Source: Mucilaginibacter yixingensis (lineage in GTDB: Bacteria > Bacteroidota > Bacteroidia > Sphingobacteriales > Sphingobacteriaceae). From it: a DNA stretch of 64,000 bases. Shown here piece by piece: positions 16,359 to 24,925 of this stretch. A program made the position numbers and the translations under genes. Location: the NCBI RefSeq assembly GCF_041080815.1, contig NZ_CP160205.1, positions 4,960,001 through 5,024,000 of the forward strand, in the 5' to 3' direction. Position 1 is the first letter of the stretch, and each line of letters begins with the position of its first letter. The notes under the pieces were generated by a model, which ran no database searches, had not been told where the DNA came from, and saw nothing but the letters and a program-made list of their open reading frames with translations.

Positions 16359-17246
16359 TTATACTAATTTAGCTAGTTTAGCCAGTTCCTCAGCCATAGC
16401 AGCGCCAATTTCAGCTGGCGACTCTACTACGCGGATACCGCACTCAGCCATAATTTTCATTTTGGCAGCAGCAGTATCGTCAGCACCACCTACGATGGCA
16501 CCGGCGTGGCCCATACGGCGACCTGCAGGAGCAGTTTGACCGGCGATGAAACCTACAACTGGTTTAGTACCGTTTTCTTTGATCCAACGAGCAGCTTCGG
16601 CTTCCATGCCACCACCAATCTCACCGATCATGATGATACCGTGAGTTTCAGGGTCGTTCATTAACAACTCAACAGCTTCTTTGGTTGGAGTACCAATGAT
16701 TGGGTCGCCACCAATGCCGATAGCAGTAGTGATACCCAAACCAGCTTTAACAACCTGATCAACAGCTTCATAAGTTAAAGTACCAGATTTTGATACTACA
16801 CCTACGTTACCTTTTTTGAAGATGAAGCCTGGCATAATACCAATTTTAGCCTCATCAGCAGTGATTACACCCGGGCAGTTAGGGCCGATCAAACGGCTGT
16901 CACGACCTTTCAGGTATTCTTTTACCTGGATCATATCTTTGGTTGGGATACCTTCGGTGATACAGATAATCACTTTGATACCAGCCTCAGCAGCTTCCAT
17001 AATAGCGTCGGCAGCAAAAGCAGGAGGAACAAAAATGATAGATACATTGGCGCCAGTTTCTGCAACCGCGTCGGCTACCGTATTAAAAACAGGTTTGTCC
17101 AGATGCTTTTGGCCACCTTTACCTGGGGTTACACCACCTACAACCTGGGTTCCGTACTCGATCATCTGCGAAGCATGGAAAGTACCTTCGGTGCCGGTGA
17201 AACCCTGCACAATAACTTTTGAATCTTTGTTTACAAGGACGCTCAT
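16359..17246 (-). CDS. sucD: Succinyl-CoA synthetase alpha subunit
   Basis: SucD carries the CoA-binding site and the phospho-histidine of succinyl-CoA synthetase, the substrate-level phosphorylation step of the TCA cycle. The 295 residues match the family length. [18 protein letters not shown] (15-32) binds CoA, GPNCPGVI (121-128) and KSGTLTYE are conserved, and His-247 in [12 protein letters not shown] is the phosphorylated residue. The partner sucC is not adjacent and not in this window, which is common in Bacteroidota. A TAGCTTTG promoter box lies 22 nt upstream at 17269-17276. Confidence 0.95.
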   Translation of the reverse strand: MSVLVNKDSKVIVQGFTGTEGTFHASQMIEYGTQVVGGVTPGKGGQKHLDKPVFNTVADAVAETGANVSIIFVPPAFAADAIMEAAEAGIKVIICITEGIPTKDMIQVKEYLKGRDSRLIGPNCPGVITADEAKIGIMPGFIFKKGNVGVVSKSGTLTYEAVDQVVKAGLGITTAIGIGGDPIIGTPTKEAVELLMNDPETHGIIMIGEIGGGMEAEAARWIKENGTKPVVGFIAGQTAPAGRRMGHAGAIVGGADDTAAAKMKIMAECGIRVVESPAEIGAAMAEELAKLAKLV

Positions 17247-17268
17247 CTATTTTTCATTTTGATTGTCG

Positions 17269-17276
17269 CAAAGCTA
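17269..17276 (-). promoter_or_regulatory. Probable -7 box of sucD
   Basis: Minus-strand TAGCTTTG fits TAnnTTTG and lies 22 nt before the ATG. No clear TTG lies at the right distance upstream. The rest of the 287-bp gap to the next gene is AT-rich and shows nothing else. Confidence 0.4.
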
Positions 17277-17533
17277 AAAATTTTTTAACCGCCTCAGTCA
17301 CAGATTGCATTTTTTTTTAAGAAGAAGCGAATTTTTTACAATTTCTTAAAATTGAAAGGCTTATAAATGGCATAATCGAACATAATTTAAAGAATTACGT
17401 GCCTAGACTATGTAAAATGTCATACTTTATTGAGGATTACTGCCAAAACAGGCACTTGCAATTGCCTCTTTAGTGGTTAAATCTACAGATTCTTAAAAAT
17501 TTCTTTGCTGTCGCGAGTTTAGCAGAGCATTCA

Positions 17534-17887
17534 TCAATGCTTCCACTCCTTGATATCTACACCAGTAACTATCGAGTCTTTATTTATCATCAGCCGTAAC
17601 GACTTAACATAAACCGGGTCAATATCCCAACCGTAATCTATTTTAACATCATAATATATAATACCAGAGGTATCATCAACCGAATTATTTGGGTTTCCTA
17701 ATGAATCTACGAGTTGCCGGTATGTCAGCCCTCGCAGTTTATGATGCTTTACCAAGTCATCCACCATATCATTGCGGTAAGGGTAACCATCAACATCTCC
17801 CTGTACCACCCAAAGCTTTTTATCAAACTTTGATTTGCATCCGCATAAAATCAGCAGCATCAATATCAATATAACCGGTTTAAGCAT
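17534..17887 (-). CDS. Small lipoprotein, BamE/SmpA-like
   Basis: A 117-residue protein with a lipoprotein signal (LILMLLILCGC, Cys-17). The segment LRGLTYRQLVDSLGNPN, followed by short beta strands (GIIYYDVKID, SLRLMINKDSIVTGVDI), resembles the BamE/SmpA two-helix plus three-strand fold, in which a helix-turn before GxP is typical. The similarity is by pattern only and the function is unknown. It is a single gene; a divergent 130-bp gap separates it from the DUF4175 gene. Confidence 0.6.
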   Translation of the reverse strand: MLKPVILILMLLILCGCKSKFDKKLWVVQGDVDGYPYRNDMVDDLVKHHKLRGLTYRQLVDSLGNPNNSVDDTSGIIYYDVKIDYGWDIDPVYVKSLRLMINKDSIVTGVDIKEWKH

Positions 17888-18017
17888 AGCTAAACTTACA
17901 AACTTTGTTACAAAGCTGACAACAAAACATTTAACAGTTATTCTCCGTCAGCACCGTATAATTATTACAGCGCAATTTCCGTTTAATGAGGTATATCTGC
18001 TAATTTAGTATTCAGGT

Positions 18018-21000
18018 ATGGACGCTAACAATAACTATGAATTGCTTATTGAAAAGATCAACCTGTTCATCCGCAAGTATTACTTTAATAACCTGCTGCG
18101 TGGACTGATCTTTCTGGGCGCTGGGCTGTTTTCGGCCTACGTGGTTATTACTTTGAGCGAGTATTTCGGTAACTTCAGCAGTACCCTGCGCACATTGTTG
18201 TTCTATGCGTTTATCCTCATCAACCTTACCTTGCTTATTTGGCTGGTAGTTCCCTCATTGCTGGCCTGGCTCAGGTTGGGTAAAACCATCTCGCATGATG
18301 AAGCCGCACAGATCATCGGCAAACATTTTAGTGATGTAAGCGATAAACTGCTCAACACCCTTCAACTCAAAAAACTGGCCGGCGAGGATGAGCGACACCG
18401 ACTACTCATAGAAGCCAGCATCAATCAAAAGATAGAGGTTTTGAAACCCGTGAGTTTCCCTTCGGCTATCAATCTGAAAGAGAATAACAAATACCTCAAA
18501 TGGGTCATCTTCCCGGCCGCAGTTATCTGTGTAATTGCATTGGCAGCGCCATCAGTACTGACAGAGAGCACCAAACGGCTTATCCGTCATAACGAGTACT
18601 TTGCACCTCTGGCCCCTTTTCAGTTTGTGGTGCTAAACAAAAGTCTCTCGGCCGTGCAGGGTGAAGATGTAAAACTGGACCTCAAACTAACCGGCAACAA
18701 CCTGCCTGCCGATGTTTATATAGAAACAGCCAATAATACTTTTAAGCTTGATAAAGAGAACCTCTCTCGCTTTCATTATATCTTTAATAATGTGCAGCAA
18801 AGTACCTCATTCAGGCTCTCGGCCAACGGGTTTTACTCGCAGCCGTATCAAATTAAAGTAAACCTGAAGCCATCGCTGCTGCATTTTGATGTGCAGCTAA
18901 GTTATCCGGCCTATCTGCATAAAAAGAATGAAACCGTTTTAAATGCCGGCGATCTGAATATCCCTGCCGGTACCACCGTTAAGTGGCAGCTGCACACGCA
19001 AAATGCCAACCGGGTGATTTTTAAGCTGAATGATGCCACTACCCCTATCGAAAATGGCAAAGACGGCTTATTTGAACATACCGAGCGCATCAGTGCCAAT
19101 GCTGTTTACTCTTTAAAACCCGAAAACGGCAACATTACCCGCGGCGACTCTGCTGGATACCGCATCAATGTAATTACCGACGAAGCGCCAAGTATTACAG
19201 CCGATGAACGTGCCGATTCGGTAAGTACCAAGGCCATCTATTTTAATGGACGTGCACAGGATGATCATGGTTTTTCATCGCTTACTTTCCACTATACAGT
19301 TAATGCAGCTGGCGTAACAGGCGAAAAGAATTACAGCAAGCCTGTAAAAGCCGATCTGAGTCAAACCCAGGCAGATTTCTTCTATTTCTGGGATTTAAAA
19401 GACCTGCAGGTAAAACCCGGCGACCAGGTGCATTATTACTTTGAGGTTGCCGATAACGATGCCGTTAACGGCCCGAAAAAAGCGCGTACTGCAGAACATA
19501 GTCTCATTGTCCCTACGCAAAAAGAGCTGAATGAGCAGCTGAACGCCGGCAGCAAAGGCGTAATGGATAAAATGGCATCGGCCATTAAAATGGCTACGCA
19601 ATTGGAGCGTGAGACGCAAAAACTGAATCAACTGCTGCTAAATAAAAATAACCTGTCTTTCGACGAGAAGAAACAGATCCAGGACTTGCTGCAGAAAAAG
19701 AAAGATCTGAATGACCTGGTAAAGCAAATTCAGGACGAGAACCGCAAAAACAACTATAACAGGCAGGAGAACCAGCAACAGGATCAGTCGCTTACCGATA
19801 AGCAGAAACAGATGGAGCAACTGCTCAACAATGTGCTCGATCCGCAAACGCAACAATTACTGGAGCAGCTGCAAAAACTACTGGAAGCCGAGCGCAAAGA
19901 CTCCACCCGTGATGCCCTGAACCAGATGCAGAGCGATAATAAGAATCTGCGCAAAGAGCTCGACCGCATGCAGGCCCTCTATAAACGCCTGCAATTTGAA
20001 CAGCAATTAAACCAAACCGCCAATCAACTGGAAAAACTGGCTAATGATCAGAATAAACTGGCCGATAAAACACAGCAGCCAAAAGATCAAAAAAATCAGA
20101 ACCAACAGCAGCAAGCGGGCGATAAGAATCAACAGCAGCAAAACGGTCAGCAGCAGAACGGTGATAAAGACCAACAACCATCCAATCAACAGCAGCCTAA
20201 TCAGCAGCAATTACAGCAGGAACAACAAAAGCTGAGCGAAGATTTTAAGCAGGTAGAGCAACAAATGGACGATCTGAAAAAGCAGAACGATCAACTGGAG
20301 CAAAAACAGGATATGCCCAATAACGAGCGGGATAAGCAGGAAGTGGAGCAGAATATGGAGAACAGCAAGCAAAACCTGCAAAAGAATGACCGGCAGAATG
20401 CATCAAAATCTCAGCGACAGGCCGCACAGCGCATGCAAAAAATGGCCCAGCAAATGCGCCAAAGCAGCGAGGATAGCGAGAGTGAGCAGAACTCTGTTGA
20501 TGCCCAGCAATTACGCGAGTTATTAAAGAGCCTGGTTAACAGTTCATTTGAGCAGGAAAAGTTGATGCAAACCCTGAAGGGCACTAACATTAACGACCCT
20601 AACTATGTAACGCTGGCCCAGAAACAAAAAGATATCAAAGACAATCTTAAAACGGCAGAAGATACGTTATATTCATTAAGCAGGCGCATTCAGCAGATAC
20701 AATCCACCGTAAATACCGAAATTAGCAGCATCAATGATCATATTGATAAAGCGTTGGAAAACCTGGGCGACCGCCGCACCGCCGAGGCTAACCGCAACCA
20801 GCAGTTCAGCATGACGTCTATGAACAACTTGGCTTTGATGCTGGCCGAAGCGCTGGATCATCTGCAAGATCAGATGAGCAAATCAAAAAGCGGCAAGGGC
20901 AAAAGTAAGCCCAACATGCAGCAGCTAAGCCGCATGCAGCAGCAGCTGAATAATAATATGCAGCGCATGCGGCAGCAAATGCAGCAACAAGGCAACAACA

Positions 21001-21452
21001 TGAGCCGCAGCGAGCACCAGAGCCAAAGTGAACAACTGGCACGCATGGCAAGGGCCCAGCAACAGATCCGTCAGGAACTGGAGCGGATTAACCAGGAAGA
21101 AAATAAAGACGGTCGCAGCGGCATGGGCGATCTGCAAAAAATTGCCAAGCAAATGGAACAAACTGAGAACGATCTCGTAAACAGGAAAATAACTGAGGAA
21201 TCTATAAAACGGCAACAGCAAATACAATCGCGTTTGCTGGAAGCCGAAAAAGCCGAGCAGGAACGCGAACAAGACCAAAAACGCCAGAGCAACGCCGGCA
21301 AAGATATGCCTCCGGGATACATCAAAGCCTTGCAGAACTATCAACAAACCCGGTCAAAACAAACCGAACAAATAAAAACTGTACCTGCGGCATTGAATTT
21401 GTATTATAAGCAAAAAATTAAATCGTACTTTGATCAACTTAATGCTAAATAG
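18018..21452 (+). CDS. DUF4175 family membrane protein with long Gln-rich coiled coil
   Basis: A 1144-residue protein. Two or three hydrophobic helices lie in the N-terminal region (about 25-47, 58-85, 160-180), followed by an extracytoplasmic beta-rich part (about 190-490). From about 500 to the end it is a very long Gln/Asn/Lys-rich coiled coil (runs such as QQQQAGDKNQQQQNGQQ), interrupted by an ordered patch at about 830-960. Bacteroidota and proteobacterial DUF4175 proteins share this layout and are of unknown function; they often sit beside aerotolerance (Bat) or envelope genes. Here the next genes are a switch kinase and ybeY, 1 nt or less apart, so the three are one operon. Confidence 0.8.
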   Translation: MDANNNYELLIEKINLFIRKYYFNNLLRGLIFLGAGLFSAYVVITLSEYFGNFSSTLRTLLFYAFILINLTLLIWLVVPSLLAWLRLGKTISHDEAAQIIGKHFSDVSDKLLNTLQLKKLAGEDERHRLLIEASINQKIEVLKPVSFPSAINLKENNKYLKWVIFPAAVICVIALAAPSVLTESTKRLIRHNEYFAPLAPFQFVVLNKSLSAVQGEDVKLDLKLTGNNLPADVYIETANNTFKLDKENLSRFHYIFNNVQQSTSFRLSANGFYSQPYQIKVNLKPSLLHFDVQLSYPAYLHKKNETVLNAGDLNIPAGTTVKWQLHTQNANRVIFKLNDATTPIENGKDGLFEHTERISANAVYSLKPENGNITRGDSAGYRINVITDEAPSITADERADSVSTKAIYFNGRAQDDHGFSSLTFHYTVNAAGVTGEKNYSKPVKADLSQTQADFFYFWDLKDLQVKPGDQVHYYFEVADNDAVNGPKKARTAEHSLIVPTQKELNEQLNAGSKGVMDKMASAIKMATQLERETQKLNQLLLNKNNLSFDEKKQIQDLLQKKKDLNDLVKQIQDENRKNNYNRQENQQQDQSLTDKQKQMEQLLNNVLDPQTQQLLEQLQKLLEAERKDSTRDALNQMQSDNKNLRKELDRMQALYKRLQFEQQLNQTANQLEKLANDQNKLADKTQQPKDQKNQNQQQQAGDKNQQQQNGQQQNGDKDQQPSNQQQPNQQQLQQEQQKLSEDFKQVEQQMDDLKKQNDQLEQKQDMPNNERDKQEVEQNMENSKQNLQKNDRQNASKSQRQAAQRMQKMAQQMRQSSEDSESEQNSVDAQQLRELLKSLVNSSFEQEKLMQTLKGTNINDPNYVTLAQKQKDIKDNLKTAEDTLYSLSRRIQQIQSTVNTEISSINDHIDKALENLGDRRTAEANRNQQFSMTSMNNLALMLAEALDHLQDQMSKSKSGKGKSKPNMQQLSRMQQQLNNNMQRMRQQMQQQGNNMSRSEHQSQSEQLARMARAQQQIRQELERINQEENKDGRSGMGDLQKIAKQMEQTENDLVNRKITEESIKRQQQIQSRLLEAEKAEQEREQDQKRQSNAGKDMPPGYIKALQNYQQTRSKQTEQIKTVPAALNLYYKQKIKSYFDQLNAK

Positions 21453-21453
21453 T

Positions 21454-21876
21454 ATGCAAACTGCTAAAGTGCCAACTACTGAGCTTTATACCCTGCAACT
21501 GCCGTCAAGGCCTGCAAGCATTATACAGCTTGAGAGTTTGATAGAAAATATAGCCGATAAACACCAGGTGGCTGATGACACCTTTGCCAATATGATGACT
21601 TGTTTGAGTGAAGCAGTTATCAATGCTATGGTACATGGCAACCAACTTGATGCCGATAAATTGGTAATTGTGAATGCCGAGGTAGACCAACGCCGCATTG
21701 TGTGGACAGTTACAGACGAGGGTGAAGGCTTCAACCCCAACCAGCTGCCTGACCCTACCGCTCCTGAAAACCTGGAGGCCCTAACCGGTCGCGGCGTATT
21801 TATTATGAAACAACTGGCAGACCAATGTATTTTTAACGATCGCGGAAACGAGATCGAGCTTCATTTTAAGATTTAA
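21454..21876 (+). CDS. RsbW-like histidine-kinase-fold ATP-binding protein
   Basis: 140 residues from the ATG at 21454, one base after the DUF4175 stop; an ATG at 21430 would overlap that gene. It is a single HATPase domain of the anti-sigma/switch kinase class: N-box SEAVINAMVHGN, G1 box TDEGEGFNP and G2 box GRGVFIMKQLAD. Such proteins phosphorylate an antagonist or hold a sigma factor in partner-switching systems. No STAS antagonist, phosphatase or sigma gene lies next to it, so the partner is elsewhere or the role has changed. Confidence 0.85.
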   Translation: MQTAKVPTTELYTLQLPSRPASIIQLESLIENIADKHQVADDTFANMMTCLSEAVINAMVHGNQLDADKLVIVNAEVDQRRIVWTVTDEGEGFNPNQLPDPTAPENLEALTGRGVFIMKQLADQCIFNDRGNEIELHFKI

Positions 21877-22301
21877 TGCCGTCAATCAATTTTTTTGAGG
21901 AAGATATTGTCTTTAAACCCAAACAAAAAGCCGCCCTGCGGCAGTGGATTAAAGACACCTGTGTTGCCGAAGGTTTCAGGCTGAAAGAACTAAACTACAT
22001 TTTCTGTTCTGACGCCTATTTGCTGCAAATCAATCAGCAATACCTAGATCACGATACTTATACCGATATCATCACCTTTGATAATTCTGAGCAGGAAAAG
22101 GTAATTGTAGGCGATATTTTTATTTCGGCAGAGCGCATTCGTGAGAACGCTGAAAAGTTCAAGGTTACAGAAGCTACCGAGCTGCACCGCGTAATGATCC
22201 ACGGTGCTTTACACCTGCTTGGCTATCCGGATAAGACCCCCGAAAGTAAAAAGTTGATGACACAGAAGGAAGATGAGTATCTGGCGGCCAGAACTTTTTA
22301 A
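21876..22301 (+). CDS. ybeY: Endoribonuclease YbeY, 16S rRNA maturation
   Basis: YbeY is a zinc-dependent single-strand RNase needed for 16S rRNA 3'-end processing and ribosome quality control. The 141 residues carry the TDIITFDN segment, the VVGDIFIS-like strand (VIVGDIFIS) and the metal motif HGALHLLGYPDK. His-109 and His-113 are present, but the third position, His in the usual GYDH, is Asp-119 here (GYPDK). This substitution is, as far as I know, common in Bacteroidota copies. Its ATG overlaps the previous stop by one base (TAATG). Confidence 0.92.
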   Translation: MPSINFFEEDIVFKPKQKAALRQWIKDTCVAEGFRLKELNYIFCSDAYLLQINQQYLDHDTYTDIITFDNSEQEKVIVGDIFISAERIRENAEKFKVTEATELHRVMIHGALHLLGYPDKTPESKKLMTQKEDEYLAARTF

Positions 22302-22358
22302 AGCCGCAGCAATTTTGTCTAACTTCACTGCGTATTAATTTAAATACCTGGTATAGTT

Positions 22359-22874
22359 ATGAAAATCCTCTCCATTATGGTTGCGTTGCTGTTTGTTGCA
22401 GCACCTAGCTCAGTTTATCAATTTAAACTAAAAAACATAGACGGTAAAGCCTTCAAACTGTCTGACTACAAAGGCAAAAAGATCCTTATTGTTAATACAG
22501 CTTCTAAATGCGGTTACACTCCGCAATACAAAGAGCTGGAGCAATTATCTGAAACCTACAAAGACAAATTAGTGGTGGTTGGTTTCCCGGCCAATAACTT
22601 TGGCGGACAGGAACCTGGCAGCGCATCAGAAATTAAAACCTTCTGTACCGGCACTTACAATGTAACCTTCCCAATGGCAGAGAAAGTTAGTGTTAAGGGT
22701 GATGACATTGCCCCGTTGTTTAAATTCCTGACAGAAGCACCAAACCCAGATTTTACCGGCGAAATTAAATGGAACTTTGAGAAATTCCTGATTGACGAAA
22801 ACGGTAAACTCATCCACCGCTTCCGTTCAAAAACTACCCCTATGTCTGCAGAATTAACCAAATATCTCAACTAA
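22359..22874 (+). CDS. Glutathione peroxidase family thiol peroxidase, exported
   Basis: 171 residues with an N-terminal hydrophobic leader (MKILSIMVALLFVAAPSS), so probably periplasmic. The peroxidatic Cys-51 lies in NTASKCGYTPQY; the partner Gln is in FPANNFGGQEPG and the Trp/Asn pair in IKWNFEKFLID. It has Cys instead of selenocysteine, and Bacteroidota lack glutathione, so the reductant is probably thioredoxin. The CTGTY Cys near 95 could be the resolving residue. It is monocistronic, closed by the 50-bp palindromic terminator at 22889. Confidence 0.9.
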   Translation: MKILSIMVALLFVAAPSSVYQFKLKNIDGKAFKLSDYKGKKILIVNTASKCGYTPQYKELEQLSETYKDKLVVVGFPANNFGGQEPGSASEIKTFCTGTYNVTFPMAEKVSVKGDDIAPLFKFLTEAPNPDFTGEIKWNFEKFLIDENGKLIHRFRSKTTPMSAELTKYLN

Positions 22875-22888
22875 AAAGAGATTTTTGT

Positions 22889-22938
22889 CCAAATAAAAAA
22901 AGAGTTGTTTCACGTGAAACAGCTCTTTTTTTATTTGG
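22889..22938. terminator. Terminator hairpin with an embedded parS-like site
   Basis: A 50-bp palindrome: 17-nt A-rich left arm ending AAAAAAAGAGT and 17-nt right arm GCTCTTTTTTTATTTGG, with one T/G mismatch. Its centre at 22906-22921 is the perfect 16-bp palindrome TGTTTCACGTGAAACA. As RNA it would terminate the peroxidase transcript. Confidence 0.75.
22906..22921. other. parS-like site 1
   Basis: TGTTTCACGTGAAACA equals the broadly conserved chromosomal parS consensus TGTTnCACGTGAAACA recognised by ParB/Spo0J. Because it forms the centre of a terminator palindrome, a purely structural origin is possible. Further sites about 7 kb away at mnmG support the parS reading. Confidence 0.55.
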
Positions 22939-23009
22939 CAGGTTTCATAAGCACATGCCTTAAATATTTGTTATATTTAACTAACTCATTATCAAACCGA
23001 AACTACGCC

Positions 23010-24029
23010 ATGAAACCACATGTATTATTGCTTTCGGCCGCGTTATGTTTTGCCGCTTGCAAACAAAATCCATCAACAAATACCCCTTCAACAGCCGACA
23101 CTTCATCTCATGAAGTAAAAACGGGTGGCAGCAAACTCATCAAGGTAGATGGTAAGTACAACATCTACACAAAAAAGGTAGGTGACGGAAAAATTAAGGT
23201 ATTGCTACTTAACGGTGGCCCTGGCCTGCCGCATGATTATATGGAGTGCTTTGAAGATTTTTTACCAAAGGCCGGAATCGAGTTCTATTACTATGACCAG
23301 CTAGGCTGCGGTAACTCTGATACACCTAAAGATACCACACTTTGGATTGTACCGCGTTATGTAGAAGAAGTAGAGCAGGTACGTAAAGGTTTAGGGCTGG
23401 ATAGTTTTTACATCGTCGGCCACTCCTGGGGCAGCATGCTGGCTATGGAGTATTTGCACAAGTATCAGTCGCACGTTAAGGGAGCCGTATTGTCTGATAT
23501 GACGGCCGGCGTAAAAGAATATGTAGCCTATGCCGAGCAGTTAAAGAAAAAGTATTTCACCCCCCGTGATATTGTTGTCTTTGATTCGCTTTCGCGATTA
23601 AAAAAATATGATTCCGAACAATATAATACGCTCTTAATGACCAAATTGTATGCCAACGTACTTTGCCGTATACCCCTGGAAAAATGGCCGGAGCCATTAC
23701 TACGCACCTTTAAAAAAATGAACCAACCCATTTACATGCAAATGCAGGGGCCAGATGAGTTTCAGATTACCGGAAACTTCAAAAACTGGGAATTTTGGAG
23801 CAGACTACCAGATATTAAAACCCCTATTCTGGTTTTGGGTGCTAAGTATGACGAAATGAATCCCGAAGATTTAAAGCGCGAGGGTAAATTACTGCCTAAT
23901 AGTCGCACCTACATTTGCCCTAACGGCAGCCATATGGCTATGTATGATGATCAGCAGCATTATTTTGGCAATCTGATAGCTTTTTTGAAGGATGTAGATG
24001 CCGGAAGCTTTAAACCTGATGCGAAATAG
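23010..24029 (+). CDS. Proline-iminopeptidase-like alpha/beta hydrolase lipoprotein
   Basis: 339 residues from the ATG at 23010, chosen because it gives a lipoprotein signal (LLLSAALCFAAC, Cys-16); the frame is open further upstream through the terminator but that part is not protein-like. Family S33 features: LLNGGPGLPHDYM (HGGPG-like oxyanion motif), YYYDQLGCGNSD, the nucleophile elbow GHSWGS, the Asp in LGAKYDEMNP and the His in PNGSHMAMYD. It should cleave N-terminal proline or a small ester or amide at the cell envelope. It is monocistronic; family E palindromes follow. Confidence 0.85.
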   Translation: MKPHVLLLSAALCFAACKQNPSTNTPSTADTSSHEVKTGGSKLIKVDGKYNIYTKKVGDGKIKVLLLNGGPGLPHDYMECFEDFLPKAGIEFYYYDQLGCGNSDTPKDTTLWIVPRYVEEVEQVRKGLGLDSFYIVGHSWGSMLAMEYLHKYQSHVKGAVLSDMTAGVKEYVAYAEQLKKKYFTPRDIVVFDSLSRLKKYDSEQYNTLLMTKLYANVLCRIPLEKWPEPLLRTFKKMNQPIYMQMQGPDEFQITGNFKNWEFWSRLPDIKTPILVLGAKYDEMNPEDLKREGKLLPNSRTYICPNGSHMAMYDDQQHYFGNLIAFLKDVDAGSFKPDAK

Positions 24030-24045
24030 CGTTTTTATTTCCCGT

Positions 24046-24102
24046 AGAGCCACATATTTGTGGCTCCCGTTAGCAAAGTGAGCCACAAATATGTGGCTCT
24101 AC
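24046..24102. repeat. Family E palindromic element (two copies face to face)
   Basis: AGAGCCACATATTTGTGGCT and AGCCACAAATATGTGGCTCT enclose about 18 nt. Each arm is itself palindromic. Single arms lie at 4348 and, in a variant, in the nadA terminator at 38393. Confidence 0.7.
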
Positions 24103-24113
24103 TATAAATTCGC

Positions 24114-24683
24114 TCACCCATTATACTTCAACATCTCCCACATCAGCTCATAAACGCTGTGAATCAAGCGGCGTTGCTCGTCTTCTTCCAGCTCAAAAGA
24201 GGTAAGATATTGATAAACAGCCATTACCTGACCATTATATAAATTGAGCACCAACTCTGGCGGTTGTTGAATAAGCAACCGCTTATGGATGGCGTCGGTA
24301 ATCAGCTGGCTTTGGATGCTGATTTGCTCTTTCAGCTTTTCGGGCGGTATTTGGTGCACATGGGGCGATAATTGGAATTGCTGCAGGTAAAAGTATTTAT
24401 CACGATTGTCCAACGCCCAGTGCACCGAGGTAACAAACATCTTTTTGAAACGTACAGCCATAAAATCATCAGCATGAATGGTTTTGGCTATAGCGGCAGA
24501 AAACTCATCCCTGATGCTGTTATAAAGCCCTACAACCAGCTCATCTTTGGTTTTATAATAATGGAAGAGCGTGCCGTTGGCCACGCCGGCTTCTTCTGCA
24601 ATCCTGGCTGTCGGCGTTCCATGAAAGCCGAACCTAACAAACAGCTTGAGTGCTGTCGCTAATATTTGTGTCTGCTTGTCCAA
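24114..24683 (-). CDS. TetR/AcrR family transcriptional regulator
   Basis: 189 residues. The N-terminal helix-turn-helix is typical: ILATALKLFVRFGFHGTPTARIAEEAGVANGTLFHYYKTKDELV (about residues 8-50). The C-terminal ligand-binding half has no recognised subfamily. Such repressors usually control a neighbouring efflux or lipid gene. The nearest same-strand neighbours are the mlaEFD genes upstream, separated by a repeat element, so a shared transcript is uncertain. The target is unknown. Confidence 0.88.
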   Translation of the reverse strand: MDKQTQILATALKLFVRFGFHGTPTARIAEEAGVANGTLFHYYKTKDELVVGLYNSIRDEFSAAIAKTIHADDFMAVRFKKMFVTSVHWALDNRDKYFYLQQFQLSPHVHQIPPEKLKEQISIQSQLITDAIHKRLLIQQPPELVLNLYNGQVMAVYQYLTSFELEEDEQRRLIHSVYELMWEMLKYNG

Positions 24684-24773
24684 TAGCTTAGAGTGATTAA
24701 TCGGTCTATGAATTTAATCATTATTAAGCGGTAAAAAGCAAAAATTTGGCGGTTTTTTTGAGGATAATAAATG

Positions 24774-24903
24774 AATACCATTTGTCATTTCGAACGAACA
24801 CCGCGCGGGCCTATGTGGCGCGTGAGGAGAAATCTTAGACGTATGGCATGTTTGGACTTGCAATCGTCTAAGATTTCTCCCGTTGGAAATGACAAATGGT
24901 ATT
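24774..24903. repeat. Palindromic intergenic element, family A, with extended arms
   Basis: Terminal arms AATACCATTTGTCATTTCG and GGAAATGACAAATGGTATT are complementary for 17 bp, with inner arms AGAAATCTTAGAC and GTCTAAGATTTCTCC. The TGTCAT/ATGACA unit is at 24783-24894; the complementarity continues about 9 bp beyond it on each side. Confidence 0.8.
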
Positions 24904-24925
24904 GCTCAAATTGTTGATATAGGGC

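Noticed and set aside
20007-21347. Several Leu- or Cys-rich frames antisense to the DUF4175 gene
   Set aside because: They mirror the CAG/CAA glutamine codons of the coiled coil and have no independent support.
21876-22301. YbeY as a degenerate or inactive copy because the third metal histidine is Asp
   Set aside because: The rest of the fold and the two other histidines are intact, and the same Asp is, as far as I recall, usual in Bacteroidota YbeY.
22905-23009. Upstream extension of the hydrolase gene to an ATG at 22905
   Set aside because: The extra codons translate the parS/terminator palindrome and place a lipoprotein signal in mid-protein. The ATG at 23010 gives a proper signal and lipobox.
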